5,534 nucleotides of DNA from Methanomicrobiales archaeon (GTDB lineage: Archaea; Halobacteriota; Methanomicrobia; Methanomicrobiales; JACTUA01): contig JAJRCP010000012.1 in NCBI GenBank assembly GCA_028678885.1, forward strand, positions 1 to 5,534, given 5' to 3'. The notes under the pieces are model-generated. The model had not been told where the DNA came from, did not search any database, and worked only from the letters and a program-made list of their open reading frames with translations. A program made the position numbers and the translations under genes. Shown in pieces: positions 1-5,391 of this stretch (the first letter of the stretch is position 1; every line of letters begins with the position of its first letter).

Positions 1-203
1 GAAGGGATTCAAAACGCCTATTCCCAATCGCTGCTTCAGGCCCTTCCCTTTCGGTGAGATCCTGTCACTGTAAACGGAGGAATAGGCCTCATGGAATTTA
101 CCTAACACACCGTGAAAGTGTCCCCTTATAAAAAAGACAGAAGGAAATGGGAATCCGAGACAGCACGACATTTCTCCGGTGAATTTCTTTATCACTGACA
201 CTA
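1..203. other. Left-edge region without a confident gene
   Basis: No complete gene is supported here. Two rightward frames enter from the edge and end at TGA 55-57 (tail reads ...SLLQALPFR) and at TAA 71-73 (tail reads ...RPFPFGEILSL). Either could be the 3' end of a gene outside the window, and I cannot tell which. Leftward, a frame starting at ATG 171 with GGAG just before it stays open to base 1 (57 codons). Its F/G/S-rich composition matches no family I know, so I do not call it a gene. A 9-base inverted repeat, GCCTATTCC at 16-24 and GGAATAGGC at 79-87, could fold as a long-range stem on either strand. If a rightward gene does end here, the region is the convergent gap with the transporter. 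Confidence 0.3.
130..135 (-). terminator. Oligo-T terminator candidate after the CDF transporter
   Basis: On the leftward strand a run of six T (six A at 130-135 on the given strand) lies about 70 bases after the transporter stop. Archaeal transcription often ends at such T tracts without a hairpin. The same bases read CTTTTTTATAAG leftward, which also resembles a TATA box, so it could instead be a promoter for a gene off the left edge. Confidence 0.35.
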
Positions 204-1151
204 TCAAAATACTGAATTGTCTGGCGGATGACTGTTCATACCTTCTCTTTCGCGATCTTCGTGCTGCCCGTGCTCTACCTCTTGCACCAGCCGGCAGTCC
301 TTGCACTTCTCACATTCAAATTCCAAGGTGGAATGGCGGATATGATATCTCTCAAGGCGTATTTTGATCTCTTGTTTGATCTTTTCTATGGAAGTGACGT
401 CAGGCACGCAGGTATACACATGGGCATCCAGAACGTTCACATGGGAGCAGAGCGCCCACACATGAATGTTGTGGACCCCGTCCACACCCTTCACTGATTC
501 CATATCCTTCACAAGGAAATCGACGTCCACATCCTTTGGAGTGAACTGTAAAAGAATGGCCACACTCTCACGGACTAGCCGGTAGGTAGAGATGAGAATT
601 ACTACCACGAGGAGTGCGGAGAGGATAGGATCGATTGCGAGAAGGTCAGTGATGTAGATCACAAGCGCACCTGTAACCACCGCCAGAGATGAGAGGGCAT
701 CTCCCAGCACGTGAAGAAAGGCTCCCTGGATATTCAGATCATGACTCCCGGTCAGGCCGTATGCCACTACGAGATTTGCGAGTAGCCCGACAACTGCTAC
801 CACAAACATAATCTCTCCATTCACTGGTGTAGGTTTGAGGAAGCGAAGATAAACCTCGTACAGGATCACTCCGGAAAGGATGAACAGGATAACTCCATTA
901 ACGAGTGCGGCAAGCACCTCCACCCGATGAAACCCGAACGTCTGACCTTTCGAGGGCAGTCGATGGGAAATAGTAATGGCTCCGAGAGAGATGGCGAGGG
1001 AGAGGCCATCGACGAGCATATGGCCGGCATCACTCAGCAATGCGAGGGAACCTGAAACAAATCCGCCTATTACCTCAAGAACGAGTATTCCGAAGGTTAC
1101 CCCTATCGCAATCTTCAGCGACCGGATGTAATGATCTTCTTCGAGAGTCAT
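204..1151 (-). CDS. CDF family divalent metal cation efflux transporter (CzcD/ZitB-like)
   Basis: This is a cation diffusion facilitator, an inner-membrane antiporter that normally expels Zn2+ (often also Co2+ or Cd2+) in exchange for protons. Six hydrophobic segments fill residues about 12-200. The intramembrane metal site is visible as H44xxxD48 in TM2 (DAGHMLVD) and H147xxxD151 in TM5 (HVLGD); the 2 His + 2 Asp set is usual for zinc-type members. The cytosolic dimerisation domain (about 205-279) has the family motif IHVWAL (229-234) followed by H244 and the H270-H273 segment. The length of 315 aa is normal. The C-terminus is unusual: C280xxC283xxC286 followed by an acidic, His-containing tail. 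The gene lies 37 bases after the radical SAM gene on the same strand, so cotranscription is likely. No strong ribosome binding site precedes ATG 1151. Family assignment is firm; the exact metal is inferred. Confidence 0.95.
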   Translation of the reverse strand: MTLEEDHYIRSLKIAIGVTFGILVLEVIGGFVSGSLALLSDAGHMLVDGLSLAISLGAITISHRLPSKGQTFGFHRVEVLAALVNGVILFILSGVILYEVYLRFLKPTPVNGEIMFVVAVVGLLANLVVAYGLTGSHDLNIQGAFLHVLGDALSSLAVVTGALVIYITDLLAIDPILSALLVVVILISTYRLVRESVAILLQFTPKDVDVDFLVKDMESVKGVDGVHNIHVWALCSHVNVLDAHVYTCVPDVTSIEKIKQEIKIRLERYHIRHSTLEFECEKCKDCRLVQEVEHGQHEDREREGMNSHPPDNSVF

Positions 1152-1173
1152 TCCCTATCTGGGGTGAAGTCGT

Positions 1174-1189
1174 AATCATTTATATGATT
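1174..1189 (-). promoter_or_regulatory. TATA-like sequence inside an inverted repeat upstream of the CDF gene
   Basis: AATCAT at 1174-1179 and ATGATT at 1184-1189 form a perfect 6-base inverted repeat around a 4-base centre. Leftward the centre reads CATATAAATG, a TATA-like box about 31 bases before the transporter ATG at 1151, which would place transcription start near 1157 with a very short leader. The element overlaps the stop codon of the radical SAM gene (1189-1191). It could be an internal promoter with an overlapping operator, which would suit metal control of an exporter. Promoter activity and any regulator are inferred. Confidence 0.35.
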
Positions 1190-2193
1190 TACCAACCCTG
1201 TGAAGAAGGAACGGCAACATAGATGTTGTGTTTCACACTCACTATACGCACCCGTACGCTTCTTTCATTTCGGGAACAATTCATCACCGAGATTACCCGG
1301 TTCCGCCCTATCCCAAGCATCTCCCCTGAGAGCCAGCCAGGTGCCTGGATCGTCACGCTGGTCCGTTCCCCTTTTCGGTATACCTGAGGAAGCATCTTCC
1401 GTTTCTCGATCCCGAAGTCCTTAGCAGTGAGAATAAGCCGCAGCCCGGACTGTTGTTCCCATGCCTGTAACCGTTGATGAAACTTCCCCCATGTCTGGAC
1501 CTGCACCTCCCTCGGACATCTTCCCAGTCGGTAGCGCTCAAATTTCTGGATGCCCAGTGATGGCCATCTTTTCCCTGCCCCTATCTCTTGTGCGAGTTCA
1601 ATGATACGCGGGATTTCTTCGTCATTTAGTCCGGGAAGGTACACCGGAGCGATGAGTAAGTCGATCGTACTCTGCGCCACAGTGCGTGCTGCCTCCACTA
1701 CCTGGTCGACGTCATACCAAGGAACCCCGGCTAGGCGCCGAGAGAGATCGGGATCCAATGCATGAAGGGAGAGATTGATGCGATCAAGACCTGCTTTTTC
1801 CAGGGATCTGACAAGTTCAGCGGTAAGAAGAGTCCCATTCGTTTGTATCGAAACTACCTGTACCTGCGGGATCTGTTTCATCGCCTGGACAAGGGAGGAT
1901 AACGTTGGATAGAGCAAAGGTTCCCCCGGTGAATCTATGTGGCACTCCACACCCTCACCTTTGAACGCCGATATTTTCTGCAGCTCCGACAGGAGGTACT
2001 CGGATTCTACCTCGTATCGGCTCGCCCGGGTACGTGAACCGGGTCCCGCATCAACAGAACAAAATGGACAGGCAAGATTACAATGGCAGCTGGGGCGGAC
2101 TTGGAGGAGGTTCGTTCCACGATCAATGATCCCGAAGTACAGGCATCCGACAAGGGGGATTCCTGAGGACCGGTCGATTCGAACGAGATTCAT
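1189..2193 (-). CDS. Radical SAM protein with C-terminal TRAM-like domain, function unknown
   Basis: The protein carries the radical SAM cluster motif C38xxxC42xxC45 (CNLACPFC), which binds the 4Fe-4S cluster that cleaves S-adenosylmethionine. Further core motifs follow: DSPGEP at 87-92 (the GGEP-like SAM-contacting strand), QTNGT at 117-121 and RINLSLH at 138-144. The TIM-barrel-like core spans about residues 28-250. The last 60 residues (about 274-330) resemble a TRAM beta-barrel with the pattern VTI, GEMLGIG, VRVRIV, found in some RNA-modifying enzymes such as MiaB-type methylthiotransferases. The overall plan, with RPS-CHCNLACPFCSVDAGP near the start, recalls uncharacterised archaeal radical SAM proteins (COG2100-like, from memory). 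No reaction can be assigned, though the TRAM-like end suggests an RNA substrate. ATG 2193 follows GGGGTG and fits the N-terminus. It is probably the first gene of an operon with the transporter. Confidence 0.85.
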   Translation of the reverse strand: MNLVRIDRSSGIPLVGCLYFGIIDRGTNLLQVRPSCHCNLACPFCSVDAGPGSRTRASRYEVESEYLLSELQKISAFKGEGVECHIDSPGEPLLYPTLSSLVQAMKQIPQVQVVSIQTNGTLLTAELVRSLEKAGLDRINLSLHALDPDLSRRLAGVPWYDVDQVVEAARTVAQSTIDLLIAPVYLPGLNDEEIPRIIELAQEIGAGKRWPSLGIQKFERYRLGRCPREVQVQTWGKFHQRLQAWEQQSGLRLILTAKDFGIEKRKMLPQVYRKGERTSVTIQAPGWLSGEMLGIGRNRVISVMNCSRNERSVRVRIVSVKHNIYVAVPSSQGW

Positions 2194-2414
2194 TCCACCC
2201 CTTTCTGTATCCAGTTTATATTGAACTGCTGCCCGAATTTTTCGCCGACCTATCGCAGACCGCTAACATCAAGAAATCCGTGTTTTCATGCAACTGGAGG
2301 ATTGTCTCATTGCGGAACGAGATATTCGCTCCCGCAGGTAGTGTTTGAAGATATCAAACTGATAGCTGGAAAATCTTCTTCCCGAAGTGGGCGCACGAGA
2401 TATCCGGTCGTCAT
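2191..2414 (-). pseudogene. Possible remnant of a GNAT acetyltransferase-like gene
   Basis: A leftward frame starting at ATG 2414 reads MTTGYLVRPLREEDFPAI, and the VRPLREEDFPAI stretch is typical of the first strand and helix of GNAT N-acetyltransferases. After 35 codons it meets TGA at 2307-2309. The same frame then continues with two more stops (TGA, TAG) to a protein-like end (VGEKFGQQF...WIQKGVE) whose final TGA overlaps the ATG of the radical SAM gene. At about 74 codons it is half the usual GNAT length, and the acetyl-CoA loop (Q/RxxGxG/A) is not seen. Either it is a decayed, internally deleted gene or the resemblance is chance in a short stretch where other frames are also fairly open. 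No function is claimed. Confidence 0.3.
2194..2222 (-). promoter_or_regulatory. Candidate promoter and ribosome binding site of the radical SAM gene
   Basis: Leftward the sequence before ATG 2193 reads CAATATAAACTGG, then AGAAAGGGGTGGA. The TATA-like box at about 2214-2221 is centred about 25 bases from the start codon, which would give a leaderless or nearly leaderless transcript. A GGGGTG sequence lies 3 bases before the ATG and could act as a weak ribosome binding site if transcription starts further upstream. The two signals point to different modes, so the promoter call is tentative. Confidence 0.35.
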
Positions 2415-2513
2415 ATCACGAAACTATTATTTGCGTAACTTAAGAGTGTATGCACTTCGGTATTCTCGGCATTGAAATGTCCGTATTCAAGGGAATGACC
2501 CTGAGAAAACAGA
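2194..2513. other. 320-base gap between radical SAM and phosphoesterase genes
   Basis: No intact gene of normal size is supported. The gap holds the possible GNAT remnant, the probable promoter of the radical SAM gene at its left end, and a small hairpin-like repeat GTTTGA(2343-2348)/TCAAAC(2354-2359) with a 5-base centre. An 8-base inverted repeat, CCGAAGTG at 2382-2389 and CACTTCGG at 2453-2460, is about what chance gives in this length. No convincing oligo-T terminator follows the phosphoesterase stop; the longest nearby T run on that strand is four bases. Confidence 0.6.
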
Positions 2514-3086
2514 CTACTCCTCCGCGTTGGTGATTTCATCCATGGTTCTCCCACTAAGGGCTGAGCGGGATTCCTTATCAGGATCCCACATCTGATTTGC
2601 GAATTCATCCTTCATCTTGATCAGGAGCCAGCGTTCACCTCCCTTTCCGGTACGAATAAGGGCAAAGCCTCCATGGAGCTTTTTTCCGTTCAGCCGGAAT
2701 GCAATATGTCCTATTTCAACCGCTTTCTCTGGAGTTTCCCCACCCTCCGGTATGTGTTCGAAGGTTCCTTTGTCCCATACCATCACCGTTCCTGCTCCAT
2801 ATTCCCCTTCCGGGATTACTCCTTCATAGTCTGCATATTCGATGGGGTGATCCTCGGTGGGGACTGCTAGCCTTTTTTCAAAAGGATCCAGTGTTGGACC
2901 CTTCGGAACTGCCCATGACTTGAGGACCCCTCCAATTTCAAGCCGAAAATCATAATGCAGCCTGGTTGCTCGGTGTTTCTGGAGCACAAAGATCGGGGAT
3001 TTATATGGTGTGATTTCTCCCCCTTCCGGTTCGGATGTCTTGGTAAAATGTCGTTTCCTGTGATATTTCTCCAGTGTATTAACCAT
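2514..3086 (-). CDS. Stand-alone LigD-type DNA 3'-phosphoesterase (NHEJ end processing)
   Basis: This is the phosphoesterase (PE) module of the DNA ligase D family as a separate 190-residue protein. The family removes 3'-phosphates and 3'-terminal ribonucleotides at broken DNA ends, in a Mn2+-dependent manner, leaving a 3'-OH that a ligase can join. Signature blocks are visible in order: LQKHRATRLHYDFRLE (35-50), KSWAVPKGP (56-64) and DHPIEYADYEGVIPEGEYG (79-97). H38, H44, D46, R48, E78, H80 and Y84 correspond, with a constant offset of four, to the active-site residues known for Pseudomonas LigD (H42, H48, D50, R52, E82, H84, Y88), so the enzyme should be active. ATG 3086 has an AGGTGA ribosome binding site at 3090-3095. 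The gene is divergent from Ku across 75 bases, which ties it to end joining. Its length matches the PE domain alone, with no ligase or polymerase fused. Confidence 0.95.
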   Translation of the reverse strand: MVNTLEKYHRKRHFTKTSEPEGGEITPYKSPIFVLQKHRATRLHYDFRLEIGGVLKSWAVPKGPTLDPFEKRLAVPTEDHPIEYADYEGVIPEGEYGAGTVMVWDKGTFEHIPEGGETPEKAVEIGHIAFRLNGKKLHGGFALIRTGKGGERWLLIKMKDEFANQMWDPDKESRSALSGRTMDEITNAEE

Positions 3087-3089
3087 AGC

Positions 3090-3095
3090 TCACCT
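3090..3095 (-). promoter_or_regulatory. Ribosome binding site of the phosphoesterase gene
   Basis: Leftward the sequence reads CCAGGTGAGCTATG. AGGTGA complements the 3' end of archaeal 16S rRNA and sits 3 bases before ATG 3086. It fixes this start and implies a leadered mRNA, unlike the divergent Ku gene. Confidence 0.7.
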
Positions 3096-3130
3096 GGGAC
3101 ATCTTCTGGATATTACTCCTTCCCGCACAA

Positions 3131-3141
3131 GATTATATAGG
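3131..3141. promoter_or_regulatory. Shared TATA box between Ku and phosphoesterase genes
   Basis: The rightward strand reads GATTATATAGG and the leftward strand CCTATATAATC, both close to the archaeal TATA consensus. Rightward the box is centred about 25 bases before the Ku ATG at 3162, so the Ku mRNA would start at or near its A and be leaderless; no ribosome binding site is present in the TCTCCCTCATC just before that ATG. Leftward the same box would start transcription near 3110, leaving a leader of about 24 bases that contains the phosphoesterase ribosome binding site. One element could therefore direct both transcripts. The box is directly visible; two-way use is inferred. Confidence 0.6.
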
Positions 3142-3161
3142 ATTGCAGCATCTCCCTCATC

Positions 3162-4004
3162 ATGGCACGCACTGCCCGAGGAAGCAAAGGGGTTGAGGCA
3201 ACGCAACCCGTTGAGGAAGCACAGGAAGAGATAGCCCCCCCACTCCGGGCATCATGGTCGGGCACCATCTCACTTGGACTGGTAAATATACCGGTGAAGG
3301 CGATACCCCTCATCCGTGACCGCTCCATCCATTTCCGCATGATCCATGAGAAATGCGAAACTCCTATCTCCTTCAAGAAGTTCTGTGAGCAAGGAGATGA
3401 AGTTCCAGATACCGAGATCATATTTGGATATGAATTGACCCGGGGCGAGTATGTCCTTCTGAAGAAGGATGAGATTGAAGCTGTCAAACCAGAGTCGGGC
3501 AAAGTGATCCGCTTGGACTCGTTCATCGATTTTCTGGAGGTGGATCCTCACTATTTCGAGAAAACATATCTCCTTGTTCCGGACCGATCGGATGAATCCT
3601 ACTCTCTTCTCCGGGAGATCATGAAGAAACGGGAGAAGGCTGCGATAGGCATGGTTACTATGTTCTCTCGGGAGAGAGTTGTTCTCATCCATTATTATCA
3701 TAATGCGGTGGTGGCCACTACCATGCGGTTCGAGGATGAAGTGCTCGATCCGGGCACCGCCCCAGCTCTTGCACGGGTTGCTGCTCCCGGAGAGGAGGAA
3801 CTGAAACTGGCCGGTGATATTGTTCAGAAGCTCAGTGCGCCCTTCACCCTAGGTAAATATCACGACCACTATCGTGAGCAGCTAGAAGAGCTAATCATGG
3901 CAAAACAGAAAGGAGAGACAATTCAGATTGCCCAGAAAAAGCCAAAAGGGGAGGCAAAGAGCCTCATGGAGGCATTGCGCAAGACTGCAGAGTCTCTGGG
4001 GTGA
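3162..4004 (+). CDS. ku: Ku family DNA end-binding protein (prokaryotic NHEJ)
   Basis: This is a prokaryotic-type Ku, which forms a homodimeric ring threaded on double-strand break ends and recruits the end-joining ligase. The core begins near residue 28 with the family block W32SGTISLGLVNIPVK46, then FRMIHEKC (58-65), GYEL (89-92), EVDPHYFEKTYLLVPD (126-141), RERVVLIHYYHN and the DEVLDP segment. It ends in the usual LMEALRKTAE motif (268-277), after which only three residues follow, so there is no long lysine-rich C-terminal extension. The 280 aa length is normal. A polar, Glu/Ala-rich N-terminal extension of about 27 residues precedes the core. ATG 3162 is supported by a TATA box about 25 bases upstream and the lack of any other start codon in frame. 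It is the first gene of an operon with the ligase and divergent from the phosphoesterase. Confidence 0.96.
   Translation: MARTARGSKGVEATQPVEEAQEEIAPPLRASWSGTISLGLVNIPVKAIPLIRDRSIHFRMIHEKCETPISFKKFCEQGDEVPDTEIIFGYELTRGEYVLLKKDEIEAVKPESGKVIRLDSFIDFLEVDPHYFEKTYLLVPDRSDESYSLLREIMKKREKAAIGMVTMFSRERVVLIHYYHNAVVATTMRFEDEVLDPGTAPALARVAAPGEEELKLAGDIVQKLSAPFTLGKYHDHYREQLEELIMAKQKGETIQIAQKKPKGEAKSLMEALRKTAESLG
3998..4004 (+). promoter_or_regulatory. Ribosome binding site of the ligase gene overlapping the Ku stop
   Basis: GGGGTGA ends in the Ku stop codon TGA (4002-4004) and lies 3 bases before ATG 4008. Ribosomes finishing Ku would be placed directly at the ligase start, which suggests translational coupling and roughly matched output of the two proteins. 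Confidence 0.65.
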
Positions 4005-4007
4005 AGG

Positions 4008-4991
4008 ATGGAGCCGATCTCTCCCATGCTCGCAGTGAGAGGGGGCCCCTTCACGGAGAAGGGTTGGTTTTTCGAACCTAAATTTGACGGAACACGCTGC
4101 ATTGCGCATGTTTCAGAGAATCGTGTCTTTCTCCAGAACCGGAGGATGAGCGATATCTCAGGTCGCTATCCTGAACTGATCTCCGCACTTTATGATGCAG
4201 TGAAAACGGACTGCATCTTGGATGGAGAGATCATAGCATTTTCTCGTGGAAAGGTCGATTTTCATGCTCTCCAGATGCGTGAGCAACAGCAAAGAAAGCT
4301 TCGTATTGATATCCTCTCGAGGAAATATCCTGCTACCTACATCGTTTTCGATATGCTATCTCTCGATGGGGAGAATATTATGCATCGCCCATTACGGGAG
4401 AGAAAAGAGATACTTGCCCGCTACGTCAAAGAGAACAATCGGGTAGTGATCACCGATTATCTGGAGGAGGAAGGGGAGACGTATTTCAGCGCCACAAGGG
4501 CAAAGGGTCTGGAGGGGGTCATGGCAAAGCGGGCAGATTCTACCTATCAGCCAGGAATTCGGAGCAGCGACTGGGTGAAGATCAAAAAAGAGGTGGAGTT
4601 TGATCTAGTGGTAGGAGGCTTTACCCAAGGCGAGGGATGGAGGACACCGCTCTTTGGCGCCTTGGCAGTAGGAGCGTACCGAGATACTAGTCTTATATAT
4701 ATCGGGCGGGTGGGATCGGGGTTCACTATCGAGGAGCTCCGAGTCATCCGTAACGCCCTGTACCCCACCGAAAAATCGCCCTTTCAACCAGTTCCCCGTC
4801 TTGACCGGATGATTTGGGTTTCGCCGACACTTGTGGTGGAAGTCCGTGCAATGGAAGTTACGAGGGACGGTAAATTACGGGCACCTGTCTACCTCCGAAC
4901 ACGCCTGGATAAACTTCCCTCACAGTGCACCTATGATGAGATCGAGGAGGAGCTACGACGAAAAGCAGGAGAGAAGGGTCATCGCGGGTAA
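4008..4991 (+). CDS. ATP-dependent DNA ligase, stand-alone LigD-type (NHEJ)
   Basis: This enzyme joins 3'-OH and 5'-phosphate DNA ends using ATP, and its partner is the Ku protein encoded just upstream. The nucleotidyltransferase motifs are complete: motif I E23PKFDG28 with the adenylated lysine K25, NRR (44-46), motif III DGEI (72-75), motif IIIa YIVFDML (111-117), motif IV EGVMAK (169-174) and motif V WVKIK (189-193). An OB-fold fills about 195-315 and ends in the motif VI region, R299LDK302. The protein starts almost at motif I and lacks the N-terminal DNA-binding domain of replicative archaeal ligases, as in the ligase module of bacterial LigD. At 327 aa it is ligase only, with no fused phosphoesterase or polymerase. 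Start ATG 4008 is 3 bases after the Ku stop, with GGGGTGA before it. It could assist in other repair, but the neighbours argue for end joining. Confidence 0.95.
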   Translation: MEPISPMLAVRGGPFTEKGWFFEPKFDGTRCIAHVSENRVFLQNRRMSDISGRYPELISALYDAVKTDCILDGEIIAFSRGKVDFHALQMREQQQRKLRIDILSRKYPATYIVFDMLSLDGENIMHRPLRERKEILARYVKENNRVVITDYLEEEGETYFSATRAKGLEGVMAKRADSTYQPGIRSSDWVKIKKEVEFDLVVGGFTQGEGWRTPLFGALAVGAYRDTSLIYIGRVGSGFTIEELRVIRNALYPTEKSPFQPVPRLDRMIWVSPTLVVEVRAMEVTRDGKLRAPVYLRTRLDKLPSQCTYDEIEEELRRKAGEKGHRG

Positions 4992-5098
4992 AGACCAGTA
5001 TTTTTCTTCTGTACCATCAAGAGCCGGTATCCGCTCTCTGATTTGTAAATGAGGATATCCTCACCATTCACGGGGCACCGGCACCGATAACAATATTG
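4979..5098 (-). CDS. Possible small cysteine-containing reading frame, start unclear
   Basis: A leftward frame after a TAG (5099-5101) runs 39 codons to TGA 4979-4981, overlapping the last 13 bases of the ligase gene. It begins QYCYRCRCPVNGEDILIY and continues with a well-behaved charged sequence ending NTGLYPR. The CxxCxC cluster recalls half of a zinc ribbon. There is no ATG before the cysteines; the only usable start seen is GTG 5071, which would leave 30 residues without the cysteines. It may be the tail of a broken gene or chance: other frames here also look protein-like, partly because of the 14-base palindrome. I do not recognise a family. Confidence 0.2.
   Translation of the reverse strand, partial: QYCYRCRCPVNGEDILIYKSESGYRLLMVQKKNTGLYPR
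5001..5010 (+). terminator. T-rich terminator candidate of the Ku-ligase operon
   Basis: TTTTTCTTCT begins 9 bases after the ligase stop codon. Pyrimidine tracts of this kind are typical sites of archaeal transcription termination. A weak stem, AGAGC/GCTCT (about 5021-5038), follows the tract instead of preceding it, so it is not a bacterial-style intrinsic terminator. Confidence 0.45.
5050..5063. repeat. Perfect 14-base palindrome
   Basis: TGAGGATATCCTCA is identical to its reverse complement and lies in the convergent gap. It could be a protein binding site or part of RNA structure. A palindrome of this length is expected about once in 16 kb by chance, so its position in a 400-base gap is only mildly notable. 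Confidence 0.4.
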
Positions 5099-5391
5099 CT
5101 ACTGGGACTTTATCCGTATGGTTGATCGGATCAATAGGTTTTTAGCAATTGTGCATGGTTGGAAAACAGTACTTTTCCGCAGACTCTGATGAGTAGAAAA
5201 TCCGATTGATTGAATCGCGATATTCGAGTCTGTCTTGGATCGATCAGAAATTATGAACTATCGTATGATTTGATTTCCGGAGACGTTCATGTACCAGTCT
5301 AACAGAAATTCCTCCATCTTCTCGTCACCATTTCGGAAAAACGCAAATCGAACAATATCTGGCAAGATGTGTTCTTCATAGCAAGAATCAG

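Larger units (their letters stand above)
4992..5391. other. 400-base gap between the ligase and the rubredoxin remnant
   Basis: These bases separate two convergent genes. They hold the ligase terminator candidate, a perfect 14-base palindrome, an uncertain small leftward reading frame and a second T run at 5139-5143. Leftward, a five-T run (A run at 5337-5341) about 50 bases after the rubredoxin stop could end that transcript. No tRNA, CRISPR repeat or insertion sequence end was seen. Confidence 0.55.

Noticed and set aside
2382..2460. Eight-base inverted repeat CCGAAGTG/CACTTCGG in the 320-base gap
   Set aside because: A match of this size over this distance is expected by chance.
2221..2475. 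Rightward 84-codon frame in the gap before the phosphoesterase
   Set aside because: It begins with TTG, its composition is rich in Arg/Ser without pattern, and it runs against the direction of both flanking genes.
3113..3701. Two leftward open frames of 137 and 143 codons (3113-3526 and 3270-3701) opposite Ku
   Set aside because: They lie antisense to the well-supported Ku gene, have no recognisable motifs and no ribosome binding sites.
5099..5101. In-frame TAG before the small cysteine-containing frame as a pyrrolysine codon
   Set aside because: Nothing in the window supports pyrrolysine use, and the sequence before the TAG does not look like part of the same protein.
5187..5192. TGATGA resembling the C box of a C/D box small RNA
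   Set aside because: No D box CTGA or D'/C' pair is found at proper spacing.
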